The position numbers and the translations under genes were made by a program. From Cohnella laeviribosi DSM 21336 (GTDB taxonomy: Bacteria; Bacillota; Bacilli; Paenibacillales; Paenibacillaceae), in NCBI RefSeq assembly GCF_000378425.1, contig NZ_KB899841.1, positions 1 to 47,089 on the forward strand: a stretch of 47,089 nt of DNA. The letters run 5' to 3'. The notes under the pieces are model-generated. The model made no database searches. It had not been told where the DNA came from and saw only the letters and a list, made by a program, of their open reading frames with translations. Below, piece after piece: positions 24,194 through 32,109 of this stretch. Position 1 is the first letter of the stretch. Each line of letters begins with the position of its first letter.

Positions 24194-25918
24194 TTAATCC
24201 TCGATGGTCGACAAATCCCCCGTCGGCAGGTTAAGCTCCCAAGCTTTCAGCACGCGGCGCATGATTTTGCCGCTGCGCGTCTTCGGCAGCTTGTCGCGGA
24301 ACTCGATCTCCCGCGGGGCCGCATGCGCGGACAGGCCTTCCTTCACGAACTTGGCGATTTCCGCTTTCAACTCGTCCGAAGGCGTATAGCCTTCCCGAAG
24401 CGAGATGAACGCCTTGATAATTTCCCCGCGCAGCGGGTCCGGCTTACCGATGACGCCCGCTTCCGCCACAGCCGGATGCTCGACGAGCTTGCTCTCCACT
24501 TCGAAAGGACCGACCCGCTCGCCGGACGTGTTGATCACGTCGTCGACCCGTCCTTGGAACCAGAAGTAGCCTTCATCGTCCACATAAGCGGAATCGCCGG
24601 AAACATACCAGCCCGGAAAACGGAAATACTCTTCGTACTTCGCCGGGTTGTTCCACACTTTGCGCATCATGGAAGGCCACGGCGTTTGAATGGCGAGATT
24701 GCCCATCCGGAAAGGAGGCAGCTCGTTGCCGCGGTCGTCGAGAATGGCCGCGCGCACGCCGGGAATCGGCTTGCCCATCGAGCCCGGCTTGATTTCCATG
24801 CACGGGTAGTTGCAAATCATATGGGCGCCCGTCTCCGTCATCCACCACGTATCGTGAATGCGCTGGCCGTACGTCTTCAGTCCCCAGCGGACGACCTCGG
24901 GATTCAGCGGTTCGCCGACGCTCAGCACGTGGCGCAGGCTGGACAAGTCGAAACCTTTGGCGACGTCCTCCCCCGCTCCCATCAGCATCCGGAACGCGGT
25001 CGGCGCGCTGTACCAGACGGTTACTTTGTATTTTTCGATGGTCGAATACCAATCCTGCGGACTGAACCTTCCGCCGCGGACCACATTGGTCGCGCCGTTC
25101 AGCCACGGGGCGAACACCCCGTAGGACGTTCCGGTCACCCAGCCGGGGTCGGCCGTGCACCAGTAGATGTCGTCTTCCCGCAGGTCAAGCACGATTCGGC
25201 CGGTATAATAATGTTGGATCATGGCGTTCTGCACGTGATAAATGCCTTTCGGCTTGCCCGTCGAGCCCGACGTGTAGTGGAGGATCAGACCGTCCTCCCT
25301 TCCCAGCCACTCGATTTCCGCTTCCTCGGAGGCCGCGTCCATCGCTTTCCGGTAATCGACGATGCCGCCGCCTTCCTCCACGTCTTCCCCGAACACGATC
25401 AAGTGCTTCAGGTCGGGAAGCTCGGAGCGGTTGACGCGGTGCAGAAGGCTCGACGTCGTGACGATCGCGGCCGCCCCGCTGTCCTGCAGCCGGTCCTTGA
25501 CGGCCGACTCCATGAAGGCCTCGAACAGCGGTCCGACGACCGCGCCGATCTTCAAGGCGCCGATCAAGCTGAAATACAGCTCCGGCGAGCGCGGCATAAA
25601 GATGAACACCCGGTCTCCCTTGCCGATTCCCAGACCCCGAAGAACGTTCGCAAAGCGGTTGGACGCTTTCATCAGGTCGGAGAACGTGTACTTCTCGTCC
25701 CGCGAGCTGTCGCTGTAGTACAAGGCGATCTTGTCGCCTTTGCCATCCAGCACATGACGGTCGATCAATTCATAGGCCATGTTGACTTTCCCGGTTGTCG
25801 CCCATGAGAACCGTTGCTCGATGTCTTCCCAGCGGAAGTTCCGCACCGCCTGTTCATACGAACCGAGGTTGGACACCTTGGCCGTAACGGCAAGCTTCTC
25901 ATTGTGCTGCAGGGTCAT
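24194..25918 (-). CDS. acsA: Acetyl-CoA synthetase
   Basis: AMP-forming acetate-CoA ligase of 574 residues (ANL superfamily): acetate + ATP + CoA gives acetyl-CoA + AMP + PPi. Motifs are YTSGSTGKPKG (P-loop), the WWMTETG adenylate motif, and YVSGDSAYVDDEGYF. The C-terminal PKTRSGKIMRR carries the catalytic Lys that AcuA acetylates and AcuC deacetylates in B. subtilis. Three clustered ATGs (25930, 25924, 25918) lie near weak ribosome sites, so the start is uncertain by a few codons. Divergent from acuA-acuC, the classic arrangement. Confidence 0.95.
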   Translation of the reverse strand: MTLQHNEKLAVTAKVSNLGSYEQAVRNFRWEDIEQRFSWATTGKVNMAYELIDRHVLDGKGDKIALYYSDSSRDEKYTFSDLMKASNRFANVLRGLGIGKGDRVFIFMPRSPELYFSLIGALKIGAVVGPLFEAFMESAVKDRLQDSGAAAIVTTSSLLHRVNRSELPDLKHLIVFGEDVEEGGGIVDYRKAMDAASEEAEIEWLGREDGLILHYTSGSTGKPKGIYHVQNAMIQHYYTGRIVLDLREDDIYWCTADPGWVTGTSYGVFAPWLNGATNVVRGGRFSPQDWYSTIEKYKVTVWYSAPTAFRMLMGAGEDVAKGFDLSSLRHVLSVGEPLNPEVVRWGLKTYGQRIHDTWWMTETGAHMICNYPCMEIKPGSMGKPIPGVRAAILDDRGNELPPFRMGNLAIQTPWPSMMRKVWNNPAKYEEYFRFPGWYVSGDSAYVDDEGYFWFQGRVDDVINTSGERVGPFEVESKLVEHPAVAEAGVIGKPDPLRGEIIKAFISLREGYTPSDELKAEIAKFVKEGLSAHAAPREIEFRDKLPKTRSGKIMRRVLKAWELNLPTGDLSTIED

Positions 25919-26001
25919 TGCCATCACCATCCCGTTCGAATACGAATACAAGCATTCCAAGGAATGCGCTTACAACAGGACGTCTTCGACGCGCCATTGA
26001 C

Positions 26002-26033
26002 ATTATAACACAACTATTCGCATTTCGTCACAA
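26002..26033 (-). promoter_or_regulatory. Putative acsA promoter
   Basis: Minus strand TATAAT (26002-26007), with TTGTGA at 26028-26033 (20-bp spacer) as the nearest -35-like hexamer. The -10 is convincing; the -35 is weak. Confidence 0.45.
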
Positions 26034-26044
26034 TCTCGACACAA

Positions 26045-26073
26045 TAAAAGCGTTTTCCTGGAAAGCGGTCTCC
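26045..26073. promoter_or_regulatory. Two adjacent candidate cre (CcpA) sites
   Basis: TAAAAGCGTTTTCC (26045-26058) and GGAAAGCGGTCTCC (26060-26073) each differ at only a few positions from the cre consensus TGNAANCGNNNNCA. They lie between the acsA promoter and the acuA -10 box (TATAAT, 26094-26099). CcpA control of acsA and acuABC is known in B. subtilis, and ccpA is 3 kb away. Confidence 0.55.
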
Positions 26074-26123
26074 AACTCTTACGGGGTTTGGTGTATAATG
26101 ACAGCATTCAAGGAGTGAAGGCC

Positions 26124-26756
26124 ATGGAGCACCACAAGCGGTACTGCAGCCACACCCTCGCCGGCAAAAACGGCCCCATTCATGTCGAGGGCCCCGTTCC
26201 GCCGGAACAGCTTCGCCGTTATCGACTGCATCCGAAGCTGGACGCGTTTCGCCGTCCGGACGAGCAGCATGCGGCGCTCATCGAAATCGCCGGCCTCCCG
26301 GAAGGCAGAATTATCGTGGCCAGAGAAGGCGAGACCATCGTCGGCTACGTGACGTTCCACTACCCCGACGAGCTGGAAACCTGGTCGCAAGGAGGAATGG
26401 ACGACCTGATCGAGCTGGGCGCCATCGAGGTGGCCGACGAATACCGTTCGCTTGGTCTCGGCAAAGCGCTGCTCGCAACGGCGTTTGAAGACGGGCAACT
26501 GGACAATGCCATCGTCTATACGACGGAATATTACTGGCACTGGGACCTGGAAGGCAGCAAATTAAACGTGTGGGAATACCGGGCCATGATGGAAAAGCTG
26601 ATGAAGTCGGTCGGCATGGTCTGGTTCGCGACGGACGATCCGGAGATTTGCGCGCATCCCGCCAACTGCCTAATGGTTCGGGTCGGAAAGGACGTGCCGC
26701 TGTCTTCGGTGGAAAAATTCGACCGCATCCGGTTCAGGCAGCGGTTTATGTACTGA
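26124..26756 (+). CDS. acuA: Protein acetyltransferase AcuA (GNAT)
   Basis: Protein of 210 residues, the same length as B. subtilis AcuA, which acetylates the catalytic Lys of AcsA and switches it off. The GNAT fold is visible: IIVAREGETIVGYVTFH (strands 3-4), LGAIEVADEYRSLGLGKALL (acetyl-CoA-binding loop with the RxxGLG-type turn) and a C-terminal AcuA-specific region. AAGGAG 8 nt before ATG 26124 sets the start. It is followed 19 bp later by acuC; the acuB gene found between them in Bacillus is absent. Confidence 0.93.
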   Translation: MEHHKRYCSHTLAGKNGPIHVEGPVPPEQLRRYRLHPKLDAFRRPDEQHAALIEIAGLPEGRIIVAREGETIVGYVTFHYPDELETWSQGGMDDLIELGAIEVADEYRSLGLGKALLATAFEDGQLDNAIVYTTEYYWHWDLEGSKLNVWEYRAMMEKLMKSVGMVWFATDDPEICAHPANCLMVRVGKDVPLSSVEKFDRIRFRQRFMY

Positions 26757-26775
26757 ACTTGTGCGAAAGGAAGCG

Positions 26776-27978
26776 ATGCAGTTGACTTCTCCGACTTCCG
26801 GCGCGCTGTGGATCGACTGCTCCGCCGCCGCAGGCTACCGGTTGCGCGAAGATCATCCCTTCCATCCGGTCCGGCTTCAATTGACGGAGGAGCTGCTTGC
26901 GGCCTGCGGCGCCTTGACCCCGGAACAGAAGGCTGTCCCTCAAGCCTCCGGGTGGGAAGAAGCGCTCGATTGGGTCCATCGCGCCGATTATGTGCAAGCG
27001 GTAAAAAAGCTGAGCGCGCCCCTTCCCGCCCGGGATGCCGTCGAACTGGCGGCCGGTTACGGGCTGGAAACCGACGGGGATACGCCTTTTTTTCCCGGCA
27101 TGCACGAAGCCTCGGCCGCCGTCGTTCAAGGCACCGTCGCGGCTGCCGAAGCGGTCATGACCGGCCGGGCGCAGCATGCGCTTCACCTGGGGGGCGGACT
27201 GCACCATGCGCTGCCCGGCCGGGCGTCGGGCTTTTGCGTGTATAACGACGCGGCCGCAGCCATCGCCTGGATCCAGCGCAAATACGGTGCCCGAGTGCTG
27301 TACGTGGACACGGACGTCCATCACGGCGACGGCGTCCAGTGGTGCTTTTACGCCGATCCGGACGTCTTCACGCTCTCCATTCACGAAACGGGAAAATACC
27401 TGTTCCCCGGCACCGGATTTGCGCACGAACGCGGCATGCAGTCCGGCTACGGCGCGTGCCTGAACGTGCCGGTCGAACCGTATACGGAGGACGATTCGTG
27501 GCTGTGCAGCTTCTCCGCCGCGTTGGAAAAGGCCGCCGAGGCGTTCAGGCCCGACGTCATCGTCAGCCAGCACGGCTGCGACGCGCACGCGCTTGATCCC
27601 CTCTCGCACGTTCACTGCAGCATGCGGATCTACCGGGAGATGCCCCGCATGATCCACCGGATCGCCCACGAATGGGCGGGAGGACGCTGGGTGGCGCTCG
27701 GAGGCGGCGGCTACGACCACTTCCGCGTCGTTCCCCGCGCCTGGGGATTGCTGTGGCTGGAGATGAGCGGCCATCCCCTTCTTCGGACGATTGACGGATC
27801 GCCGTCCGGGGCGGCGCTGCCCGACTTATGGCTGCAGAAGCCGGAGCGGCAGGCGCCGGACAACATGCCCCGCACCTGGCTGGACGATACGTCCGCATGG
27901 ACGCCGATGCCCAGGCGCGCCGAAATCGAAGCCAAAAACCGCGAGGTGCTGGAGCTTGCGCTTCAGCACCTCGCTTAA
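26776..27978 (+). CDS. acuC: Acetoin-utilisation protein AcuC (class I-type deacetylase)
   Basis: Zn-dependent histone-deacetylase-fold enzyme of 400 residues, expected to remove the acetyl group from AcsA. Active-site motifs are LGGGLHHALPGRASGFCVYND, YVDTDVHHGDGVQ with the metal-binding Asp/His pair, SIHETG, SQHGCDAH and GGGGYDHFRV. ATG 26776 has AAAGGA 4 nt upstream; a GTG at 26761 in the same frame has no ribosome site. The stop codon lies in the 20-bp palindrome shared with mtnN. Confidence 0.92.
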   Translation: MQLTSPTSGALWIDCSAAAGYRLREDHPFHPVRLQLTEELLAACGALTPEQKAVPQASGWEEALDWVHRADYVQAVKKLSAPLPARDAVELAAGYGLETDGDTPFFPGMHEASAAVVQGTVAAAEAVMTGRAQHALHLGGGLHHALPGRASGFCVYNDAAAAIAWIQRKYGARVLYVDTDVHHGDGVQWCFYADPDVFTLSIHETGKYLFPGTGFAHERGMQSGYGACLNVPVEPYTEDDSWLCSFSAALEKAAEAFRPDVIVSQHGCDAHALDPLSHVHCSMRIYREMPRMIHRIAHEWAGGRWVALGGGGYDHFRVVPRAWGLLWLEMSGHPLLRTIDGSPSGAALPDLWLQKPERQAPDNMPRTWLDDTSAWTPMPRRAEIEAKNREVLELALQHLA

Positions 27979-27996
27979 CCGGCCGATCGGCCGGTT
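27977..27996. repeat. 20-bp perfect palindrome at the acuC/mtnN junction
   Basis: AACCGGCCGATCGGCCGGTT, fully self-complementary. It covers the last two bases of the acuC stop and reaches into the mtnN stop. It has no T-run, so it is a hairpin or binding site rather than a canonical terminator. Confidence 0.8.
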
Positions 27997-28684
27997 ACAG
28001 CCTTTGCACGATGGCGTTCACGATGGCATAGGAGCGTGCCGCCGCTTCCACGGTAAATTCCGCGAAATTGACGTGCGCCGAACCGTCGGCTTTGTCGGAC
28101 ATGGAACGGATAATGACGTGCGGCACCCCGTTCATGGCGCAAACCTGGGCGACGGCCGCTCCCTCCATCTCCGTGCAGGCGCCTCCAAATTCCTCGTAAA
28201 GCCGCCTTACGGCCTCGCGGTGGGCGATAAACTGGTCGCCGGACAAAATTTTGCCCGTTTTGCAGCGCCCCGGATACAAGCGCTCCCCGGCCTCAACCGC
28301 AAGCCGGACCAGCGTCTCGTCCGCTTTCCATTCCGATACCTCTTGATAAGGAATGACGCCGCGCTTAAAGCCCAGCGCCGTTACGTCGAAGTCGTGCTGG
28401 ACGCTGCTCGTCGAAACGACGATATCGCCGATCTCAAGTCCGGGGTCCACCGCTCCCGCAACCCCCGTGAAAATAATTTTCTCGGCCAGAAAGCGATCGA
28501 TCAGCACCTGCGTGCAGACGGCCGCATTCACTTTGCCGACTCCGGATTTGCATACGGCCACTTTCCGGTCGTGCAAAGAGCCCACCACGTATTCGATGCC
28601 GGAACGGTTCATCTTCACCACATCCTGCATCCCGCCAAGCAGCAAATCGATTTCTTCCTGCATCGCGCCGATAATTCCGATCAC
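27995..28684 (-). CDS. mtnN: 5'-methylthioadenosine/S-adenosylhomocysteine nucleosidase
   Basis: Protein of 229 residues that cleaves MTA and SAH (and 5'-deoxyadenosine) to adenine plus the thioribosyl product, in methionine salvage and SAH detoxification. Signatures: MIGIIGAMQEEI, KSGVGKVNAA, FTGVAGAVDP, ILSGDQFI, and the catalytic region CTEMEGAAVAQV with IIRSMSDKAD. The start is GTG at 28684 with GAAGGAG 10 nt upstream. Downstream of ccpA on the same strand but separated by a terminator. Confidence 0.95.
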   Translation of the reverse strand: MIGIIGAMQEEIDLLLGGMQDVVKMNRSGIEYVVGSLHDRKVAVCKSGVGKVNAAVCTQVLIDRFLAEKIIFTGVAGAVDPGLEIGDIVVSTSSVQHDFDVTALGFKRGVIPYQEVSEWKADETLVRLAVEAGERLYPGRCKTGKILSGDQFIAHREAVRRLYEEFGGACTEMEGAAVAQVCAMNGVPHVIIRSMSDKADGSAHVNFAEFTVEAAARSYAIVNAIVQRL

Positions 28685-28720
28685 GCGCTTTCATCTCCTT
28701 CTGCATCGGGTTATTCAGAT

Positions 28721-28758
28721 AAAGAAACCCCGCCGGGGCAACCGTTTCCCGAGCGGGG
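28721..28758 (-). terminator. Terminator of ccpA
   Basis: Minus strand CCCCGCTCGGG / CCCCGGCGGGG hairpin followed by TTTCTTT. Confidence 0.8.
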
Positions 28759-28785
28759 CAAGGCGTATGGAAGCTGGTCGACGCC

Positions 28786-29793
28786 TTAGGGGCGCGCGCC
28801 GACCGATTGGCGCACGATCAATTCGTGCGGCAGCACGACTCGCGCCTGTTCCACCGTTTCCTTTTTCATCAGCTTCGTCAGCAAACGCATCGACACCGCA
28901 CCGATGTCGTACATCGGCTGCGCCACCGTCGTGAGCTGCGGGCGAACCATCGAGGCCATGCGAATATTGTCGACGCTGATCACCGAAATATCGTCCGGCA
29001 CCTTCAGGCCTGCGTCCTGAATGCTGTGAATCGCACCGATCGCCATTTCGTCGGTTGCCGCGAAGACCGCGGTAGGCCGCTCCGGCAGCCCAAGGAAATA
29101 CTGCATCGCTTCGATGCCCGACTCGTATTTGTAGTTGCCTACGCGCACGTACGCTTCGTCGACCGCAAGCCCCGCCTGCTCCAGCGCCCGCTTGTAGCCT
29201 TGATAACGAGCGTAGCCGTTCGCCGGATCCTGAAGGGTGCCGCTGATCATCGCGATCCGCCGGTGTCCTTCGGAAATCAGCTTGTTCACCGCATCGAACG
29301 CGGCCGCTTCATGGTCGATATCGACGGAAGGCATCGTGCCCTTCTCGTCGGTCGTGGCGCAGAGCACGATCGGCACGTTGGACGTGCTGAACGCCTGCAG
29401 ATGCTCGTCGGTCACCGCGCCGCCCATGAACAGCAGGCCGTCCACCTGCTTCTCCAAAAGCGTGTTGATGACGCGGATTTCCTTCTCTTTGCGCTTGTCC
29501 GCGTTGCAGAGAATGATATTGTAGTGGTACATGTTCGCGATGTCTTCGATGCCGCGCGCCACTTCGGCGAAGATGGCGTTGGCGATGTCGGGAATGACCA
29601 CCCCGACCGTCGTCGTCTTCTTGCTCGCAAGCCCACGGGCGACGGCGTTGGGGCGATAACCGAGCCGTTCGATTGCTTCGTATACTTTTTTGCGCGTCTG
29701 AGGTTTTACGTTCGGATTGTTGTTTACGACACGGGAAACCGTCGCCATCGACACGCCGGCTTCTCGAGCCACGTCATAAATGGTTACCGTCAC
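28786..29793 (-). CDS. ccpA: Catabolite control protein A
   Basis: LacI-family regulator of 335 residues, matching CcpA length. An N-terminal helix-turn-helix ([20 protein letters not shown]) and hinge helix ([13 protein letters not shown]) bind cre sites. The periplasmic-binding-protein-like core binds the Ser46-phosphorylated HPr or Crh corepressor. Start is GTG 29793 with GGAG 8 nt upstream; the longer frame to 29841 has no ribosome site. Its position near acsA/acuAC and ytxJ matches the Bacillus ccpA locus. The corepressor HPr gene is not in this window. Confidence 0.94.
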   Translation of the reverse strand: MTVTIYDVAREAGVSMATVSRVVNNNPNVKPQTRKKVYEAIERLGYRPNAVARGLASKKTTTVGVVIPDIANAIFAEVARGIEDIANMYHYNIILCNADKRKEKEIRVINTLLEKQVDGLLFMGGAVTDEHLQAFSTSNVPIVLCATTDEKGTMPSVDIDHEAAAFDAVNKLISEGHRRIAMISGTLQDPANGYARYQGYKRALEQAGLAVDEAYVRVGNYKYESGIEAMQYFLGLPERPTAVFAATDEMAIGAIHSIQDAGLKVPDDISVISVDNIRMASMVRPQLTTVAQPMYDIGAVSMRLLTKLMKKETVEQARVVLPHELIVRQSVGARP

Positions 29794-29930
29794 AGTCCTC
29801 GCTCCAATGTTCATGTACAGCCGCGAAAACGGCCTGTCCATGGGATATTAAGGTAATGATACGACAAATTTGCCGATTCCGCAATGTATCGCGATCGGCC
29901 GACAGCCAAAATCCGACTCCGGCCGGGCGG

Positions 29931-30287
29931 TCAGCCGGCTTTCGGTTCGCCCAGGCGCTCGCGGAAAAAGTCGTACGTAATCCGCCAGTGCGATTCGTCC
30001 CAGACCGCCTTGCCGTCCCGCACCAGAATGACCTGCGGAGACTTGTGCGTGACGCCGAGCGATTCCGCAATCGCATTGCTGACGGGCCGCTCCTCGATCA
30101 CGTGAACGATCGCGTAATCGACCGCATCCGTTCCGGCGTCCGCCGTATAGTTCAGCCATTCCTCATGCGCGCCGGCGCTGACCGAACATTGCGTGCTGTG
30201 CTTGAAAACGAGAAGAGGCTTGTCCTTCGAGCCGCGAAGGGCGTCTTCCCAATCCTCGAGCGTCATTAAACGCCGTATCCGAGCCAT
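29931..30287 (-). CDS. ytxJ: Monothiol bacilliredoxin YtxJ (BrxC)
   Basis: Thioredoxin-fold protein of 118 residues of the YtxJ family, which removes bacillithiol from oxidised proteins. Active-site Cys34 sits in KHSTQCSVSA, with no second redox Cys in the motif, and a cis-Pro region follows in HKSPQVILV. AAGGAGG 8 nt upstream fixes ATG 30287. ytxJ lies near ccpA in Bacillus as well, supporting the assignment. Region 29794-29930 shows no gene. Confidence 0.88.
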   Translation of the reverse strand: MARIRRLMTLEDWEDALRGSKDKPLLVFKHSTQCSVSAGAHEEWLNYTADAGTDAVDYAIVHVIEERPVSNAIAESLGVTHKSPQVILVRDGKAVWDESHWRITYDFFRERLGEPKAG

Positions 30288-30351
30288 CGTCGATGCCTCC
30301 TTGAAAATATTGCTCTTCGTTTTCATGGTAACAGAAAAGCGTTTTTTTCGC

Positions 30352-30375
30352 AAAAAAACGGGGCCTTCCGCCCCG
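30352..30375 (-). terminator. Terminator of the CxC/CxxC protein gene
   Basis: Minus strand ACGGGGC, GGAA loop, GCCCCGT followed by seven T (30358-30352). Confidence 0.92.
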
Positions 30376-30385
30376 TTGTCCGCCT

Positions 30386-30796
30386 TCAGCATATATATTG
30401 CGCGCTCAATTGCGACAAGCGGCCGTTCAATTCCGCTTTCCACGCCTCGTCCCCGATTTTGGAAGCGATCAGCAGCAGATCGAGCAGTTCGTTCATGCGC
30501 TCTTCCGTCTGCCTGGCGACGGCGCCGGCCTGCATCGGCTGCTTCCGGATTCTTAAGTCGACCAGCACCTTCGCCCACTCGTGCCGCTCTTCAAAAGCGA
30601 TCGTCTGCAAGGGGGGATCCGATCCGAGCTCGCCGACGAGCCGGCCGAGTTCCGCCCTGACGCCCGGAAACACTTCGTTGCGGCCGCAGACGGCGCAGGT
30701 ATAGACCGGCACGTTGGCGATGCTGGCCTTGCGCGCATGAATGACGGTGCGCAGCGTTAAGTTCAGGACATGGCCGCAGGGACAACGCTTGGACAA
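30386..30796 (-). CDS. Hypothetical protein with a predicted zinc-binding N-terminus
   Basis: Protein of 136 residues whose family I do not recognise. The N-terminus has CPCGH (Cys5, Cys7, His9) and CAVCGR (Cys34, Cys37), a likely treble-clef or ribbon metal site with 26 residues between knuckles. The rest (about 45-133) is helical and charged, ending QYIC. The likely start is TTG 30796, with GAGGAG about 9 nt upstream; there is no ATG in a sensible place, and the frame to 30922 has no ribosome site. Own terminator, so probably monocistronic. A single-gene regulator or nucleic-acid-binding role is only a guess. Confidence 0.65.
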   Translation of the reverse strand: MSKRCPCGHVLNLTLRTVIHARKASIANVPVYTCAVCGRNEVFPGVRAELGRLVGELGSDPPLQTIAFEERHEWAKVLVDLRIRKQPMQAGAVARQTEERMNELLDLLLIASKIGDEAWKAELNGRLSQLSAQYIC

Positions 30797-30949
30797 CGGT
30801 ACACTCTCCTCAACCCTCTTGGTAATGCTCCGAAGCCTTCGGTTTCGGCTCGGCTGTCTTTTACCGTATTCGTTCCGCCGCCGCCGTTCTCCTGCCGCCG
30901 GACGGCCTGTAAATGTTGGCATGGAGTGCGGAGCGGGGCCGCTTTACGG

Positions 30950-31387
30950 TTAGGCTCGTTTTTGCCGGCTCGCCTTTTGCCTTTTCGCCCGCCAGAGATA
31001 TCCGATATAGACGATCGCCGCGGCCGCAGCGGCGCCGATGGCGTCGTGCAGCAGGTCGCTCGGATCGGCCGTCCGTTTCGGAACGAAAGTCTGATGCCAT
31101 TCGTCCGTGAGGCCGTACGCCACGCTCATCAGCACGATCAGCGCGCATCTGGGCCCGTTCATCCTGCGGAAACCGAAGCCGTAAGCGAAGCACAGCGCAA
31201 GCGCGAAGTACGCGACGTAATGCGCCGGATCGAAGCTTTCAAGCCCGGGAAAAAGCATCTGCGCCCACGGAAGCACCGTGTCCAGCTCGTCGCCCGTGCG
31301 CGAAGACAGGATGAAAATGGCCGCCATGCAGATCAGGGCGGGCAGCCAGCGCCAGTAACGGCGAATGAAAGTACGAAACGCGGACAT
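30950..31387 (-). CDS. VanZ family membrane protein
   Basis: Protein of 145 residues with about four hydrophobic segments. It ends with the VanZ-family block: GLTDEWHQTFVPKRTADPSDLLHDAIGA-type sequence, with conserved Asp-Glu, His-Gln and Arg. VanZ of the VanA cluster confers low teicoplanin resistance, but most chromosomal homologues have no known role and no van genes are nearby. AAAGGAG lies 12 nt before ATG 31387. The C-terminus is Lys/Arg-rich. Confidence 0.85.
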   Translation of the reverse strand: MSAFRTFIRRYWRWLPALICMAAIFILSSRTGDELDTVLPWAQMLFPGLESFDPAHYVAYFALALCFAYGFGFRRMNGPRCALIVLMSVAYGLTDEWHQTFVPKRTADPSDLLHDAIGAAAAAAIVYIGYLWRAKRQKASRQKRA

Positions 31388-31513
31388 AGCGGATAAACGC
31401 TCCTTTGCTGCGATGATTTCGGGATGAAGCCGGGAACGGATTCTGTTACAATGAGTCTGCGACATTCGCCCTAATGATGATCACGTTGCTAGACATGCCA
31501 AGGAGGTTTAACC

Positions 31514-32038
31514 ATGACCCGGACGAAAAACGTAATCTGCCTGCTGGACGACGAATTCGAGGATCTCGAGCTCTGGTACCCCGTCTACCGGGCGCGCGAA
31601 GAAGGCGCGGAAGTGCGGTTTGCCGCTCCGGAGAAAGGACGCAAATACGTCGGCAAATACGGCGTTCCCGCCGTGTCCGACCTCTCCTACGACGAGTTGG
31701 ACGCGTCCGCGGCCGACGGCCTGCTCGTGCCGGGCGGATGGGCTCCGGACAAAATCCGGCGTTCCCCGAAAGTGCTCGAGTTCGTCAGGCAAATGAACGA
31801 AGCCGGCAAGCCGATCGGCCAAATCTGTCATGCCGGTTGGGTGCTCATCTCGGCGAACATCTTGCGGGGGCGCAAAGCGACTTCGACGCCCGGCATCCGC
31901 GACGATATGGAAAACGCCGGGGCGATATGGCTGGACGAGCCGGTCGTCGTCGACGGCAATCTCGTCTCCTCGCGCCGTCCGCCGGATTTGCCCGAGTACG
32001 CCAAAGCGTTCTGCGATTTGCTGTACGGGCGCCGATGA
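31514..32038 (+). CDS. DJ-1/PfpI family protein (type 1 glutamine amidotransferase-like)
   Basis: Protein of 174 residues with the PfpI/YhbO fold. The nucleophile-elbow Cys is in GQICHAGWVL, after a conserved Glu (DDEFEDLELWYP). GLLVPGGWAPD is also typical. Related proteins are stress-linked proteases, deglycases or glyoxalases; the substrate is unknown. AAGGAGG 7 nt upstream sets the ATG. Single gene ending in the bidirectional terminator at 32046. Confidence 0.88.
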   Translation: MTRTKNVICLLDDEFEDLELWYPVYRAREEGAEVRFAAPEKGRKYVGKYGVPAVSDLSYDELDASAADGLLVPGGWAPDKIRRSPKVLEFVRQMNEAGKPIGQICHAGWVLISANILRGRKATSTPGIRDDMENAGAIWLDEPVVVDGNLVSSRRPPDLPEYAKAFCDLLYGRR

Positions 32039-32045
32039 GCCGATG

Positions 32046-32100
32046 AAGAAAAGGGAGGATCTTGCCGGCTTGGAAAAGCGCCGGGGATCCTCCTTTTTTA
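32046..32100. terminator. Bidirectional terminator between the PfpI gene and ptsI
   Basis: Arms AAGGGAGGATC and GGATCCTCCTTTTTT around an inner GCCGGC / GCGCCGG stem; T-rich on both strands. Confidence 0.88.
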
Positions 32101-32109
32101 CACGCCCGT

